Shown here: piece after piece, positions 9,444-18,920 of the stretch
How the letters are laid out: each line of letters starts with the position of its first letter
Numbering within the stretch: the stretch's first letter is position 1
Assembly: GCA_947494195.1 (NCBI GenBank)
Contig: CANLUC010000007.1
Span: 1-64,000, forward strand
Length of the DNA stretch: 64,000 nt
Source: an uncultured Nesterenkonia sp.
GTDB lineage: Bacteria > Actinomycetota > Actinomycetes > Actinomycetales > Micrococcaceae
Direction of reading: 5' to 3'
Made by a program: the position numbers and the translations under genes
Notes under the pieces: generated by a model
Database searches by the model: none
What the model saw: only the letters and a program-made list of their open reading frames with translations
Told to the model about the DNA's origin: nothing

Positions 9444-10820
9444 TCAGCCGGCGATCTTGACAAGCCGCTTGTTGACGAACTCGGCCATCCCGTAGGGGCC
9501 CAGCTCGCGGCCCACGCCGGAGCGTTTCACGCCGCCGAAGGGCAGCTCGGCGGAGGTGCCTGGGGGCTGGTTCACGAAGACCATGCCGGTCTGGATCTGC
9601 TCGCCCACGCGCTGGGCGCGGTCCTCATCCGAGGAGTAGACCGAGGCGGAGAGACCGTACTGGGTGTCATTCGCCAGCCGGACTGCTTCCTCTTCGTTCG
9701 CGACCTTGTAGACCATGGCCACGGGTCCGAAGAGCTCCTCGCCGTAGGCGCGCATGTCCGGGGTGATGTCGGTGAGCAGCGTGGGCTGGTACCAGGCGCC
9801 GCCGCGCTCATCGAAGTCGCCGCCCATGTGCAGGGTAGCGCCCTGCTTCACGGTGTCCTGGACCTGCTCGTGCAGATCCTCAGCCGCCGAGACCGAGGAC
9901 ATCGGGCCGACGAAGGAGTCCTCCGACATCGGATCGCGCAGCTCGATCTTGCCGAGCGACTCGCGGAACTGTTCCATGAACTCGTCGTAGAACTCCTCGA
10001 GCACGATCACGCGCTTGGCTGCGTTGCAGGCCTGGCCCGCGTTGGCCATCCGGCCGGAGACTGCGCCCTTGACCGCCTGGGGAAGGATCTCACGATCCAG
10101 CACCAGCAGCGGATCATTGCCGCCGAGCTCGAGAACGACCTTCTTCAGGTTCTCGCCCGCCGTGGCGGCGACCTTGGTGCCGGCCCGCTCGGAGCCGGTC
10201 AGCGAGACGCCCTGGACCCGCGGGTCCGGGATGACGATCTCCGCGATCTGCTGGCTGGAGACGTACACGTTGGTGTAGGCGTGCTCCGGGAAGCCGGCGT
10301 CGTGGAAGATCTGCTCGATGGCCGCCGCAGACTCGGGGCACTGGGAGGCGTGCTTGAGCAGGATCGTGTTGCCGATCATCAGGTTCGGCGCGGCGAACCG
10401 TGCGACCTGGTAGTACGGGAAGTTCCAGGGCATGATGCCCAGGAGAACGCCGTAGGGCTCGCTCTGCATGAAGGCGCGTCCGTCGGGAGCATCGGTGATC
10501 TCGTCGTCCTTCAGGAACTCTGCGCCGTGGTCGGCGTAGTAGTTGAAGATCGAGATGACGATGTCCAGCTCGGAGCGGGCCTGCTTGATCGGCTTGCCCA
10601 TCTCGCGGGTGATGATCTCCGCGAGCTTGTCCTTGCGCTCCTCGTAGAGGTCTGCGGCGCGGCGCAGCAGGTTCGCACGCTCGGAGAGCTCGGACTGCGA
10701 CCAGGTCGTGAAGGTCTCGGCGCTGCGGTCCAGGGACTCGCGCAGCTGGTCGTCGGTGAGGGTGGCGAACTCCGCCTCGACCTCACCGGTGGCTGGGTTG
10801 GTGACTTTGTAGTCGGCCAT
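9444..10820 (-). CDS. NAD(P)-dependent succinate-semialdehyde dehydrogenase family protein
   Basis: ALDH motifs VVLELGGNDPLLVLD and GQACNAAKR; start MADYKVTNP. Confidence 0.88.
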   Translation of the reverse strand: MADYKVTNPATGEVEAEFATLTDDQLRESLDRSAETFTTWSQSELSERANLLRRAADLYEERKDKLAEIITREMGKPIKQARSELDIVISIFNYYADHGAEFLKDDEITDAPDGRAFMQSEPYGVLLGIMPWNFPYYQVARFAAPNLMIGNTILLKHASQCPESAAAIEQIFHDAGFPEHAYTNVYVSSQQIAEIVIPDPRVQGVSLTGSERAGTKVAATAGENLKKVVLELGGNDPLLVLDREILPQAVKGAVSGRMANAGQACNAAKRVIVLEEFYDEFMEQFRESLGKIELRDPMSEDSFVGPMSSVSAAEDLHEQVQDTVKQGATLHMGGDFDERGGAWYQPTLLTDITPDMRAYGEELFGPVAMVYKVANEEEAVRLANDTQYGLSASVYSSDEDRAQRVGEQIQTGMVFVNQPPGTSAELPFGGVKRSGVGRELGPYGMAEFVNKRLVKIAG

Positions 10821-11051
10821 AGAAATCAATGCCTCGCTTCTCAGTGGTCGTATCCTGACCTGCCCGCCGAAGGGGCGGACGCTGTTGACGCTATGACGCG
10901 GCACGGGTCATCACAAGCTCAGCGGGCACAATTCAGGGGTTGTTCACCAGCTGGCGAAATCGAGCGTGGGTGTGGAATAAAACCGGGGGTAGGTGCTGAC
11001 GGGCCACCGGTGCCGCGCTGGCAGGTCAGCGGCGGTCTAAGCCAGGGTCGA

Positions 11052-12134
11052 TCAGAGTCGGTCGAGCAGGGCGGGGGCGAGGCGGATGCTGCCCACCTGC
11101 TCCCCGGAGGCTCCGCCGGTGATCGGCTTGACGATCTTGCGCAGCACCGGCCCGAGGGCATCCAGCTCGATGACGCCGCGAGCGGCCAGCAGGCTCAGCG
11201 CGACCAGATTCGTTGCCCGGGAGGAGCCGTCGAGCACCTTCACCGCCACTGCCGTGCCGTCCGGGGCACCGACCACGAGCACACCCTCGGCGCCGAGCTT
11301 CGCCGTCAGGCCCAGCTCCTCGAGCACCAGGGTGTTGGCCTCTCCCTGTCCGTGGACGGCCCAGGGGTAGTCCAGCATCGCCTGATTCACGGTGAAGGCA
11401 TGCACCTCGGCGTCGCGCCGCGAGGTGGAGGCCGCCAGCGCGGAGAAGCCGCGTGCCAACCCGGTCAGCGAGAGCGCGGGTGCTGGTGCGCCGCAGCCGT
11501 CCACTCCGACCACGGCGGGCTCCTCACCGCAGTATTCGGTGATCACATCCATGATCACCTGCTGCAGCGGGTGAGAGCGTTCCAGGTAGGTGGCCAGCCG
11601 CCACCCGTTGGTGCGGGAGGCCGCGAGGAAGGCGGCGTGCTTGCCGGAGCAGTTGAACGCCAGCCGGGTCTCGGCCTTGCCCGCCTCCAGGTGGATCCGC
11701 AGATCCTGCGTGCGGGCGGGCCAGGCGGTGGGGCATTTCATGGCGGATTCATCGAGGCCCTCCGCCTCCAGGACGCTCGCGGCCAGCTCCTGGTGCTTGC
11801 GGGAGCCCACGTGGGAGCCGCAGGCCAGCGCCACCGCCTCGGGAGAGATCAGCGCGCCGGAGCGCAGCGAGGCGATGGCTTGGAACGGCTTGAGCGTGGA
11901 GCGTGGGAACATCAGCCGCTGCGGAGCGCCGATGGACTCCAGCACCTGCCCGTCGGGGCCCACCACCACGGCGGAGCCGATATGGCGGGATTCCACGACG
12001 CCGGCGCGGGTCACCACGGCGAGCTCCACCAACTCTTCAACGGAGGCGGTGGTCAGCTCCGGGGAGTCCCCCGAGCCGAATTCCGAGGGGTGCAGAGCGG
12101 AGGGGGCTTCGGCCGAACGGCGCACGTGATCCAT
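11052..12134 (-). CDS. type II asparaginase-like protein
   Basis: FNCSGKHAAFL, ACGSHVG and VGVDGCGAP motifs. Confidence 0.88.
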   Translation of the reverse strand: MDHVRRSAEAPSALHPSEFGSGDSPELTTASVEELVELAVVTRAGVVESRHIGSAVVVGPDGQVLESIGAPQRLMFPRSTLKPFQAIASLRSGALISPEAVALACGSHVGSRKHQELAASVLEAEGLDESAMKCPTAWPARTQDLRIHLEAGKAETRLAFNCSGKHAAFLAASRTNGWRLATYLERSHPLQQVIMDVITEYCGEEPAVVGVDGCGAPAPALSLTGLARGFSALAASTSRRDAEVHAFTVNQAMLDYPWAVHGQGEANTLVLEELGLTAKLGAEGVLVVGAPDGTAVAVKVLDGSSRATNLVALSLLAARGVIELDALGPVLRKIVKPITGGASGEQVGSIRLAPALLDRL

Positions 12135-12194
12135 GCGCCCAGTCTACGGAGCAGGGGCCTGTCTTCTGGGGACCCGTTCGATAGGCTGAGCCGC

Positions 12195-14510
12195 GTGAAG
12201 GTACTTGTAGTCGGCCCCGGAGGCCGCGAGCACGCCATTGTCCGAGCACTGCTGCGCGATGAGGCAGTCACCACCGTGGAGGCGGCCCCGGGGAACGCCG
12301 GGATCGCGCAGGACGTGACCTGCCACAACCTCCACGCCCAGGACGGAGCCGCCGTGGCGTCGCTCGCCGTCGTCGGCGGCTTTGATCTGGTCATCATCGG
12401 ACCCGAGGCGCCGCTGGCGGCTGGTGTGGCCGATGCCGTGCGAGGCATGGGGATCCCGGTCTTCGGTCCCTCGGCGGAGGCGGCCCGGCTGGAGGCTTCC
12501 AAGTCCTTTGCCAAGGAGGTCATGGAGGCTGCGGGCGTGCCCACCGCGCAGGCGGTGCATGCCAGCGAGCTCTCCGCGGCGGAAGAGGCGATGGACCGCT
12601 TCGGTCCCCCCTTTGTGATCAAGGATGACGGCCTGGCCGCCGGCAAGGGGGTCGTGGTCACCGAGGACAGCGCCGCCGCGCTCGCCCACGCCGAGGCCTG
12701 CTTCGATGCCGGCGGTTCCGTGGTCATCGAGGAGTTCCTCGACGGCCCGGAGGTCTCCCTGTTCGTGCTCTCCGACGGCGAGAACATGGTCCCGCTCTCC
12801 CCGGCCCAGGACTTCAAGCGCATCGCCGACGACGACGCCGGGCCCAACACCGGCGGGATGGGCGCCTACACCCCGCTGGACTGGCTCGAGGGCTACACCG
12901 AGACCGATGCGGCCGGCGTGGAGCGTGACTTCGTGCAGATCGTGCTGGACACGGTGGCCGCCCCCACGCTGGCGGAGATGTCCCGCCGCGGGACCCCGTT
13001 CGTGGGAGTGCTCTACTGCGGACTCGCCGTGACCTCGCGCGGGGTGCGCGTGATCGAGTTCAACGCCCGCTTCGGTGATCCGGAGACCCAGGCGGTGCTG
13101 CAGCGGCTCGCGACCCCGCTGGGTCAGCTGCTGCTGGACTGCGCCACCGGCTCTCTGGGCCCGGATCGCAGGCTCGAATGGGCGCAGGGCAGCGCGGCCG
13201 GCGTCGTGCTGGCCGCCGCGAACTACCCTGAGGACCCGCGACGCGGGGACGTGATCAGCGGAGTCGAGCAGGCCGAGGCACTCGAAGGAGTCGCCGTGCT
13301 GCATGCCGGCACCGCCCGAGACGACCAGGACCAGCTGATCACCGCCGGGGGACGCGTGCTCGCCGTCGTCGGCGCCGGAGATTCGCTGCGGGAGGCCGTG
13401 GACCGCGCCTACGCGGGCGCCGCGGAGATCTCCTGGGAGGGTGAGCAGCACCGCAGTGACATCGCCGCGAAGGCGCTCGCCGGAGAGATCAGGCTGGATG
13501 ATCGCATTGTGCTGGACGACCGAAGCGGGCCGGGCACCCCGCGGCAGACCGAGGACATCTCGCTGAGCGAGGAGGGCGTGCGCAGCACCGAGCTGCCGCC
13601 CAGCAGCGAGGACCCGCCCCAGGAGTATCCCGCCGGATGGGTGCACCTGTCCTCGGGCAAGGTGCGCGATCTCTACGCGCCCGCGCCGGGATCGAGCTGG
13701 GAGGGCCAGGACGTGGTCCTGATGGTCGCCAGCGACCGGATCAGCGCCTATGACCATGTGCTCTCCACGCCTATCCCGGACAAGGGCATCATCCTGACCC
13801 AGCTGAGCCTCTGGTGGTTCGACCAGCTCGAGGCGGCCGGGATCTCGCATCACGTGGTCTCCGTGGACGTGCCGGAGGAGGTGGCCGGCCGCGCGATGAT
13901 CTGCCGCCGGATGGAGATGGTCGAGGCCGAGTGCATCGCGCGCGGCTACCTGACCGGTTCCGGGCTCGCCGAGTACCGCGAATCCGGCACGGTCACCGGG
14001 CTGCGGCTGCCGGAGGGGCTCCAGGACGGTTCAGCGCTGGAGGAACCGATCTTCACGCCCTCGTCCAAGGCCGAGCAGGGCGATCACGACGAGAACATCA
14101 GCTTCGAGACGCTCACCGAGACGGTGGGGGTCGATCTGGCGATGCGGCTGCGTGAGGCCACGCTGCGCATCTACACCCTGGCGGAGTCGACCTGCCGCGA
14201 GGCGGGGGTGATCTTGGCGGACACGAAGCTGGAGTTCGGCTTCGACCCCAACGGCACGCTGACCGTGGCCGATGAGGTGCTGACCCCGGACTCCTCACGG
14301 TTCTGGCCCGCCGAGACCTGGGAGCCCGGTACGTCCCAGTCCTCCTTCGACAAGCAGTTCGTCCGGGACTGGCTGACCTCGGCGGAATCCGGCTGGGACC
14401 GCGGCTCCGCACAGGCGCCCCCGGAGCTGCCCGAAGAGGTCGTCTCGGCCACCCGCGCGCGCTACCTGGAGGCCTACGAACGACTCACCGGCACCGAACT
14501 GCTCCTCTGA
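12195..14510 (+). CDS. purD-purC: fused phosphoribosylamine-glycine ligase / SAICAR synthase
   Basis: GTG at 12195 (VKVLVVGPGGREHAIV) in frame with stop at 14508-14510; GARS domain, ~50-residue linker, complete SAICAR synthetase domain (SGKVRDLYAP ... SFDKQFVRDWL); upstream part of the 9828..14510 ORF is spurious. Confidence 0.9.
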   Translation: MKVLVVGPGGREHAIVRALLRDEAVTTVEAAPGNAGIAQDVTCHNLHAQDGAAVASLAVVGGFDLVIIGPEAPLAAGVADAVRGMGIPVFGPSAEAARLEASKSFAKEVMEAAGVPTAQAVHASELSAAEEAMDRFGPPFVIKDDGLAAGKGVVVTEDSAAALAHAEACFDAGGSVVIEEFLDGPEVSLFVLSDGENMVPLSPAQDFKRIADDDAGPNTGGMGAYTPLDWLEGYTETDAAGVERDFVQIVLDTVAAPTLAEMSRRGTPFVGVLYCGLAVTSRGVRVIEFNARFGDPETQAVLQRLATPLGQLLLDCATGSLGPDRRLEWAQGSAAGVVLAAANYPEDPRRGDVISGVEQAEALEGVAVLHAGTARDDQDQLITAGGRVLAVVGAGDSLREAVDRAYAGAAEISWEGEQHRSDIAAKALAGEIRLDDRIVLDDRSGPGTPRQTEDISLSEEGVRSTELPPSSEDPPQEYPAGWVHLSSGKVRDLYAPAPGSSWEGQDVVLMVASDRISAYDHVLSTPIPDKGIILTQLSLWWFDQLEAAGISHHVVSVDVPEEVAGRAMICRRMEMVEAECIARGYLTGSGLAEYRESGTVTGLRLPEGLQDGSALEEPIFTPSSKAEQGDHDENISFETLTETVGVDLAMRLREATLRIYTLAESTCREAGVILADTKLEFGFDPNGTLTVADEVLTPDSSRFWPAETWEPGTSQSSFDKQFVRDWLTSAESGWDRGSAQAPPELPEEVVSATRARYLEAYERLTGTELLL

Positions 14511-14530
14511 GAGCACTCTGCGCGGAAAGC

Positions 14531-14625
14531 CCCCACCCCCGGAAATTATCGTAGGGCTGTAGCGAATCGTAGAGCTATAGCCCTACGATTCCGCAGAAGC
14601 TCTACGATAATCGCGTCCGGGGCGG
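14531..14625. repeat. dispersed palindromic element copy R1 (inverted relative to R2/R3)
   Basis: Core 14545-14611 has two TCGTAGRGCT arms followed by two complementary arms; reverse complement aligns along its length with R2 and R3. Confidence 0.85.
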
Positions 14626-14663
14626 CGCTGCGGTTCGGACTCGGCGCTCGCGGGAAGTCCCGC

Positions 14664-15839
14664 TCAGCCGTCCACGCACTGGCCGGTGGAGACTGTCTCG
14701 GTGTAGCGCTCCGGGTCGGTCAGCACGTCCCCGGCCTGGGCGGCGGTGATGGCGAAGCCCACGTTGCTTCCCTCCACGGCGCGGGCGAACACCACGCCGG
14801 CCACCTCGCCGGACTGATCGATCAGCGGGCCGCCGGAGTTGCCCTGCCGGACATCGGCGTTGAGCTGGAAGATCTCCATCTCCGAGGGGGAGCTGCCGTA
14901 GATGTTGTTGACCTGGGAGACGTCGCGCGCCTGGACGACGGCAGGTCCCGCGGAGAACGGGCCGCCGGCCGGGTAGCCCATCACATAGGCGGAGTCCCCG
15001 ATCCCGAGGCCGTCACCCACGCTCAGCGGCGCAGCCTGCAACGGATCGACGGCGAGCAGCGCCAGGTCATTGGAGGGATCGAAGTAGACGGTGCGCCCGG
15101 CGGCGACCGCGCCGTCGGGCATCTCCACCGAGGGCTCCGCGACGCCAGCGACCACGTGCGCGTTGGTCACCACTCGGGTGGGGGAGACGGCGAAGCCGGA
15201 GCCGGACTGGGACTGTCCGCACTGCTCGGCCACCCCGATGATGCGTCCCACCGACGCCGCCGAGGTCTGTGCGGCGTCGTTGAGATCCAGGTCCTCCGGC
15301 AGCTCTGCTGGCTGCGGCACCAGCTGGGCGATCTCGGGGATGTCGGACTCCAGCACGGCCGAGCGCACCTGGGCGAACCAGGACTCCGCGCGCTCGGGCA
15401 CCGACGAGTTGATGGTCTGCAGCACGGTGGACTGGTTCATCGCCTGGTTCACCGCGGGGAAGCCCATCGCGGAGACGGAGAAGGACAGCAGCGCGATCAC
15501 GAACACGGCGACGACGAGGTTCAGCACGCCGCCGACCAGAGAACTCAGCCCGCGCACTGCCCGCGAGTTGAACATCCGTTGAATCTCCGCACCGGCGGCG
15601 GAGCCCAGCCCATGCCCCGCTGCCACCAGGACCACGGCGGCCACGAGCACCGCGATCACCCGCCAGAGCGGATCGGCGACCCAGGAGGCCACCAGAGGGA
15701 TCGCGAAGAAAGCCGCAGTGGCTCCCACGAGGAAGCCGAAGACGCCGCCGAGGGTCGCCCAGACGCCCTTGCGCAGCCCGCCGATCAGGAATCCAAGGAG
15801 CACAAGCACCAAGATCACGTCGAGTACGGTGATTCCCAT
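14664..15839 (-). CDS. marP: MarP family membrane serine protease (CvpA + trypsin-like domain)
   Basis: N-terminal CvpA-like TM region, TNAHVVAG His, NDLALL Asp, RQGNSGGP Ser. Confidence 0.9.
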   Translation of the reverse strand: MGITVLDVILVLVLLGFLIGGLRKGVWATLGGVFGFLVGATAAFFAIPLVASWVADPLWRVIAVLVAAVVLVAAGHGLGSAAGAEIQRMFNSRAVRGLSSLVGGVLNLVVAVFVIALLSFSVSAMGFPAVNQAMNQSTVLQTINSSVPERAESWFAQVRSAVLESDIPEIAQLVPQPAELPEDLDLNDAAQTSAASVGRIIGVAEQCGQSQSGSGFAVSPTRVVTNAHVVAGVAEPSVEMPDGAVAAGRTVYFDPSNDLALLAVDPLQAAPLSVGDGLGIGDSAYVMGYPAGGPFSAGPAVVQARDVSQVNNIYGSSPSEMEIFQLNADVRQGNSGGPLIDQSGEVAGVVFARAVEGSNVGFAITAAQAGDVLTDPERYTETVSTGQCVDG

Positions 15840-16051
15840 GGGCAGGGCGCTCCTTATGGCTCATGCTGGTGTGTGACGCCGCCACATGCGGGCGCGATCA
15901 CGCCGGTGCGCGGTCGCGAGAAACGGCTCCACAAGAATGACATAGAATCGTTCGCCGCCTGCTGAACGTTTCCGCAGGTCGGGGCGAACTGGTAACTTCT
16001 AATCAACGAGAATCTGTTGTCTCACACACATCCAGGAAGAACGGATCGCCC

Positions 16052-16729
16052 ATGGATCTTGAAGTACTGCGTCGCGCACCGCTGTTCGCCACGCTCGACG
16101 ACGACGTCTTCTCCGCTCTGATCAAAGAGCTCACCGAGGTGGACCTCTCCCGCGGATCCTCCGTCTTCCACGAAGGCGACCAGGGCGATCAGCTCTACTT
16201 CATCATCTCCGGGAAGATCAAGCTCGGACGCACGACGCCGGACGGTCGCGAGAACCTGCTGGCAGTGCTCGGCCCCGGCGAGATCTTCGGCGAGATGGCA
16301 CTGTTCAACCCGGCGCCGCGCACAGCGACCGGCACGGCGGTCTCCGAGACGCGCCTGGCGGGCTTGCGCCACGACAGCCTCCGCTCGGTCATCAACACGA
16401 ACCCCGAGGTCTCCGTCCAGCTGCTCCAGGCGCTGGCCAAGCGGCTGACCCGCACGAACGAGTCCCTGGCCGACCTGGTCTTCTCGGATGTCCCCGGTCG
16501 TGTGGCGAAGGCGCTGCTGGACCTCGCGGATCGCTTCGGGCGTCCAGCTCCGGACGGTGTGCTCGTGGCCCACGAGCTCACGCAGGAAGAGCTCGCCCAG
16601 CTGGTCGGCGCGTCCCGCGAGACCGTCAACAAGGCGCTGGCCGAGTTCGTCCAGCGCGGCTGGCTGCGCCTGGAGGCGCGCGCCGTCGTCATCCTGGACA
16701 TCCAGCGCATTCGCCAGCGCTCCCGCTGA
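16052..16729 (+). CDS. crp: Crp/Fnr (GlxR-like) transcriptional regulator
   Basis: Cyclic-nucleotide-binding domain plus C-terminal HTH (LTQEELAQLVGASRETVNKAL). Confidence 0.93.
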   Translation: MDLEVLRRAPLFATLDDDVFSALIKELTEVDLSRGSSVFHEGDQGDQLYFIISGKIKLGRTTPDGRENLLAVLGPGEIFGEMALFNPAPRTATGTAVSETRLAGLRHDSLRSVINTNPEVSVQLLQALAKRLTRTNESLADLVFSDVPGRVAKALLDLADRFGRPAPDGVLVAHELTQEELAQLVGASRETVNKALAEFVQRGWLRLEARAVVILDIQRIRQRSR

Positions 16730-16742
16730 GCAGGGTCTGCCT

Positions 16743-16796
16743 GTCAGACAGAGGAAGAGCGCCCGACCTGAGTCGGGCGCTCTTCCTCTGTCTGAC
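16743..16796. terminator. strong hairpin terminator between crp and the ATP-grasp gene
   Basis: 25-bp perfect stem GTCAGACAGAGGAAGAGCGCCCGAC, loop CTGA, complementary arm. Confidence 0.92.
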
Positions 16797-16831
16797 GGGG
16801 CTTTCGCTGATCTCGGCCCTGGTCGCCGGTG

Positions 16832-18157
16832 CTACTCCCCAGTGGCCCGCGAGGGTGGGTAGAAGCGCAGGAACTTCCGCACCGTTGAGGCCTGCGCCGC
16901 GGCCAGCAGGGCCAGTCGCCGAGGATCACGGTCCTTGGCGTAGAAGAACGGGTTGCGCGTCCCGCCGGAGTTCATGATCTTGCGAAGGCGACGCCGACGC
17001 GCCGGATCCGAGACATAGCGCGCCGTGAGCCAGCGAGGCAGCACCGTGTAGACGGTCTCTGCCTGGTCCTCCACCCGCGAGGTCTCACCGCGTCCGGAGA
17101 GCTCACCGCGGATCCAGTCGCGCACGTAGTACTCCACCGGATTGTTCCCGGCACCGGTGATGTAGTAGTTCGAGCGGCCCAACCGCGGGTTGAGCTCGAA
17201 GAACTTCGTCTTGCCGTCGCGGGGGTCGTATTTGAGATCGAAGTTGGCGTAGCCCACCCAGCCGAGCTCGGCGAGCAGCAGTTGCGCCTGATCCACGGCC
17301 GTGGAGTTCTGCCCGCTCAGGATGACCGACGGGTTCCCGAGTGCTGCGGGGGAGTGGTCCTCCAGCACCGTCTCGCCCCAGGAGGCGAAGCGGATCACAG
17401 AGTCCTGATCGCAGTAGCAGGTCAGCACCCGCATGTTCTGATCGTCGCCGGGGACCTCCTCCTGGACCACGAAGCTCGCCCGATACCCGGCCGCGTGGAT
17501 CTTGTCGAAGAGCTCATCGAGATCCTCAGCGGTCTCGACCCGATGGACCTTGTGCTTGCCCTGGAACTCGGTCCAGTACCAGGCGGTCACATCCGCAGGC
17601 TTCGCCCAGACGGGGAAGCTCAGATCCAGCGGAAGCTGCGGCCCCAGGTCCTGGCTGAAATCCACGACGCGGGTCACCGGGTGATCGACCTCGAGGCGCT
17701 GCGCCAGTGCGGTGAAGTTGTCCTTCACGGTGCCTGCTTCGAAGCGGACGCTGTCCACGTAGGGCACGACGACGTCGTCGCCCAGGTCTTCTGGGTGAGC
17801 CTCCTTGAGCTCGATGATCGCCTCGACGGTGGAGTCGATCGCTCCCAGAAGCAGGATTCGGATGCCCTGCTCCCTGAGTCGGGAGATCTGCGGAGCAGCA
17901 AGTCCGGTGCGGACATGTTCCATCACGGTGCCGTTCTCCACCTCCAGGTGCTCGATGATCCTCGAATGCCGGATCATCCACATCTGATGTTTGGAGAGCA
18001 CCACGGAGCTGATGCCGTAGGCCTCGTGGAAGGCGCGAGCCGCCCCGTAGGCGCCGGCATCGCCGCCGACGATCACCGGGGCGAACCCCACCTCCGCCCA
18101 GCGGCGCTCGTTCTCGGCCCAGCGCCGATCCGTCGGGCCCATGGCCTCAGCGGACAT
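16832..18157 (-). CDS. ATP-grasp carboxylate-amine ligase (D-aspartate ligase-like)
   Basis: ATP-grasp pattern FFELNPRLGRSNYY; overall resemblance to D-Asp ligase-type proteins. Confidence 0.7.
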   Translation of the reverse strand: MSAEAMGPTDRRWAENERRWAEVGFAPVIVGGDAGAYGAARAFHEAYGISSVVLSKHQMWMIRHSRIIEHLEVENGTVMEHVRTGLAAPQISRLREQGIRILLLGAIDSTVEAIIELKEAHPEDLGDDVVVPYVDSVRFEAGTVKDNFTALAQRLEVDHPVTRVVDFSQDLGPQLPLDLSFPVWAKPADVTAWYWTEFQGKHKVHRVETAEDLDELFDKIHAAGYRASFVVQEEVPGDDQNMRVLTCYCDQDSVIRFASWGETVLEDHSPAALGNPSVILSGQNSTAVDQAQLLLAELGWVGYANFDLKYDPRDGKTKFFELNPRLGRSNYYITGAGNNPVEYYVRDWIRGELSGRGETSRVEDQAETVYTVLPRWLTARYVSDPARRRRLRKIMNSGGTRNPFFYAKDRDPRRLALLAAAQASTVRKFLRFYPPSRATGE

Positions 18158-18620
18158 GGGCGATGAGATCGACTTCCACGGGAGTGTCCAGCGGAAGGAC
18201 CGGCACGCCCACGGCGCTGCGGGCGTGCTGCCCGGCTTCTCCGAAGGCCTGGCCCAGCAGATCTGAGGCGCCGTTGATCACCTTCGGCTGGCCGGTGAAC
18301 GTGGGTGCGGAGGCGACGAATCCACCGACCTTCGCAATGCGCGTGATCCGATCCAGATCACCCACGGCGGACTTCAGTGCGCCGATCGCGTTCAGGGCGC
18401 ACTGGCGGGCAAGCTCATAGGCCTGCTCCTCGGTCACCTCGGCTCCGACCTTGCCGGTCAGCGGCAGCGCGCCGTCGACGAAGGGCAGCTGGCCAGAAAC
18501 ATAGACCACGCCGTCGACGATCACCGCAGGCTGGTAGGAGGCGACGGGCGGAACCACGTCGGGCACGCTCAGACCGAGCTCGGCCAGACGTGATTCAACG
18601 GCGGAGAGCTGCTGCGTCAT
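18147..18620 (-). CDS. RidA family protein
   Basis: VYVSGQLPF and small Rid-fold size. Confidence 0.88.
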   Translation of the reverse strand: MTQQLSAVESRLAELGLSVPDVVPPVASYQPAVIVDGVVYVSGQLPFVDGALPLTGKVGAEVTEEQAYELARQCALNAIGALKSAVGDLDRITRIAKVGGFVASAPTFTGQPKVINGASDLLGQAFGEAGQHARSAVGVPVLPLDTPVEVDLIAHVR

Positions 18621-18632
18621 AAGAAGCCTCGC

Positions 18633-18800
18633 TCAGTTCCGCGGCCGCTTGAGGTAGGCGACCGGGGCATTGCCTTCGGGGCCGGGGAGGACGGTGACGA
18701 GTTCCCAGCCATCCTCGCCCCACTGGTCCAAGATGCCCTTGGTGTTGTGGATGATCAGCGGAATCGTGGCATATTCCCATTGGGTCTCTGAAGCGCTCAT
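18633..18800 (-). CDS. DUF4177-like small protein (55 aa), absent from the ORF track
   Basis: Reverse-strand reading MSASETQWEYATIPLIIHNTKGILDQWGEDGWELVTVLPGPEGNAPVAYLKRPRN stop. Confidence 0.88.
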   Translation of the reverse strand: MSASETQWEYATIPLIIHNTKGILDQWGEDGWELVTVLPGPEGNAPVAYLKRPRN

Positions 18801-18920
18801 CTGATCAGACTATCCGACGGCTGTCCCGCGCCGAAGAGATCTCGCCGTTCCACAGGCATCGAGGGGCGACGGGAGTGCAGTCGATGCGCCTGCCCGAGCC
18901 GCCTTGCCCTTAACGGTAAG

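Noticed and set aside
9828-12194. Long N-terminal extension of the 1560-aa ORF (9828..14510)
   Set aside because: Antisense shadow of the ALDH and asparaginase genes in GC-rich DNA; purD has its own GTG start at 12195.
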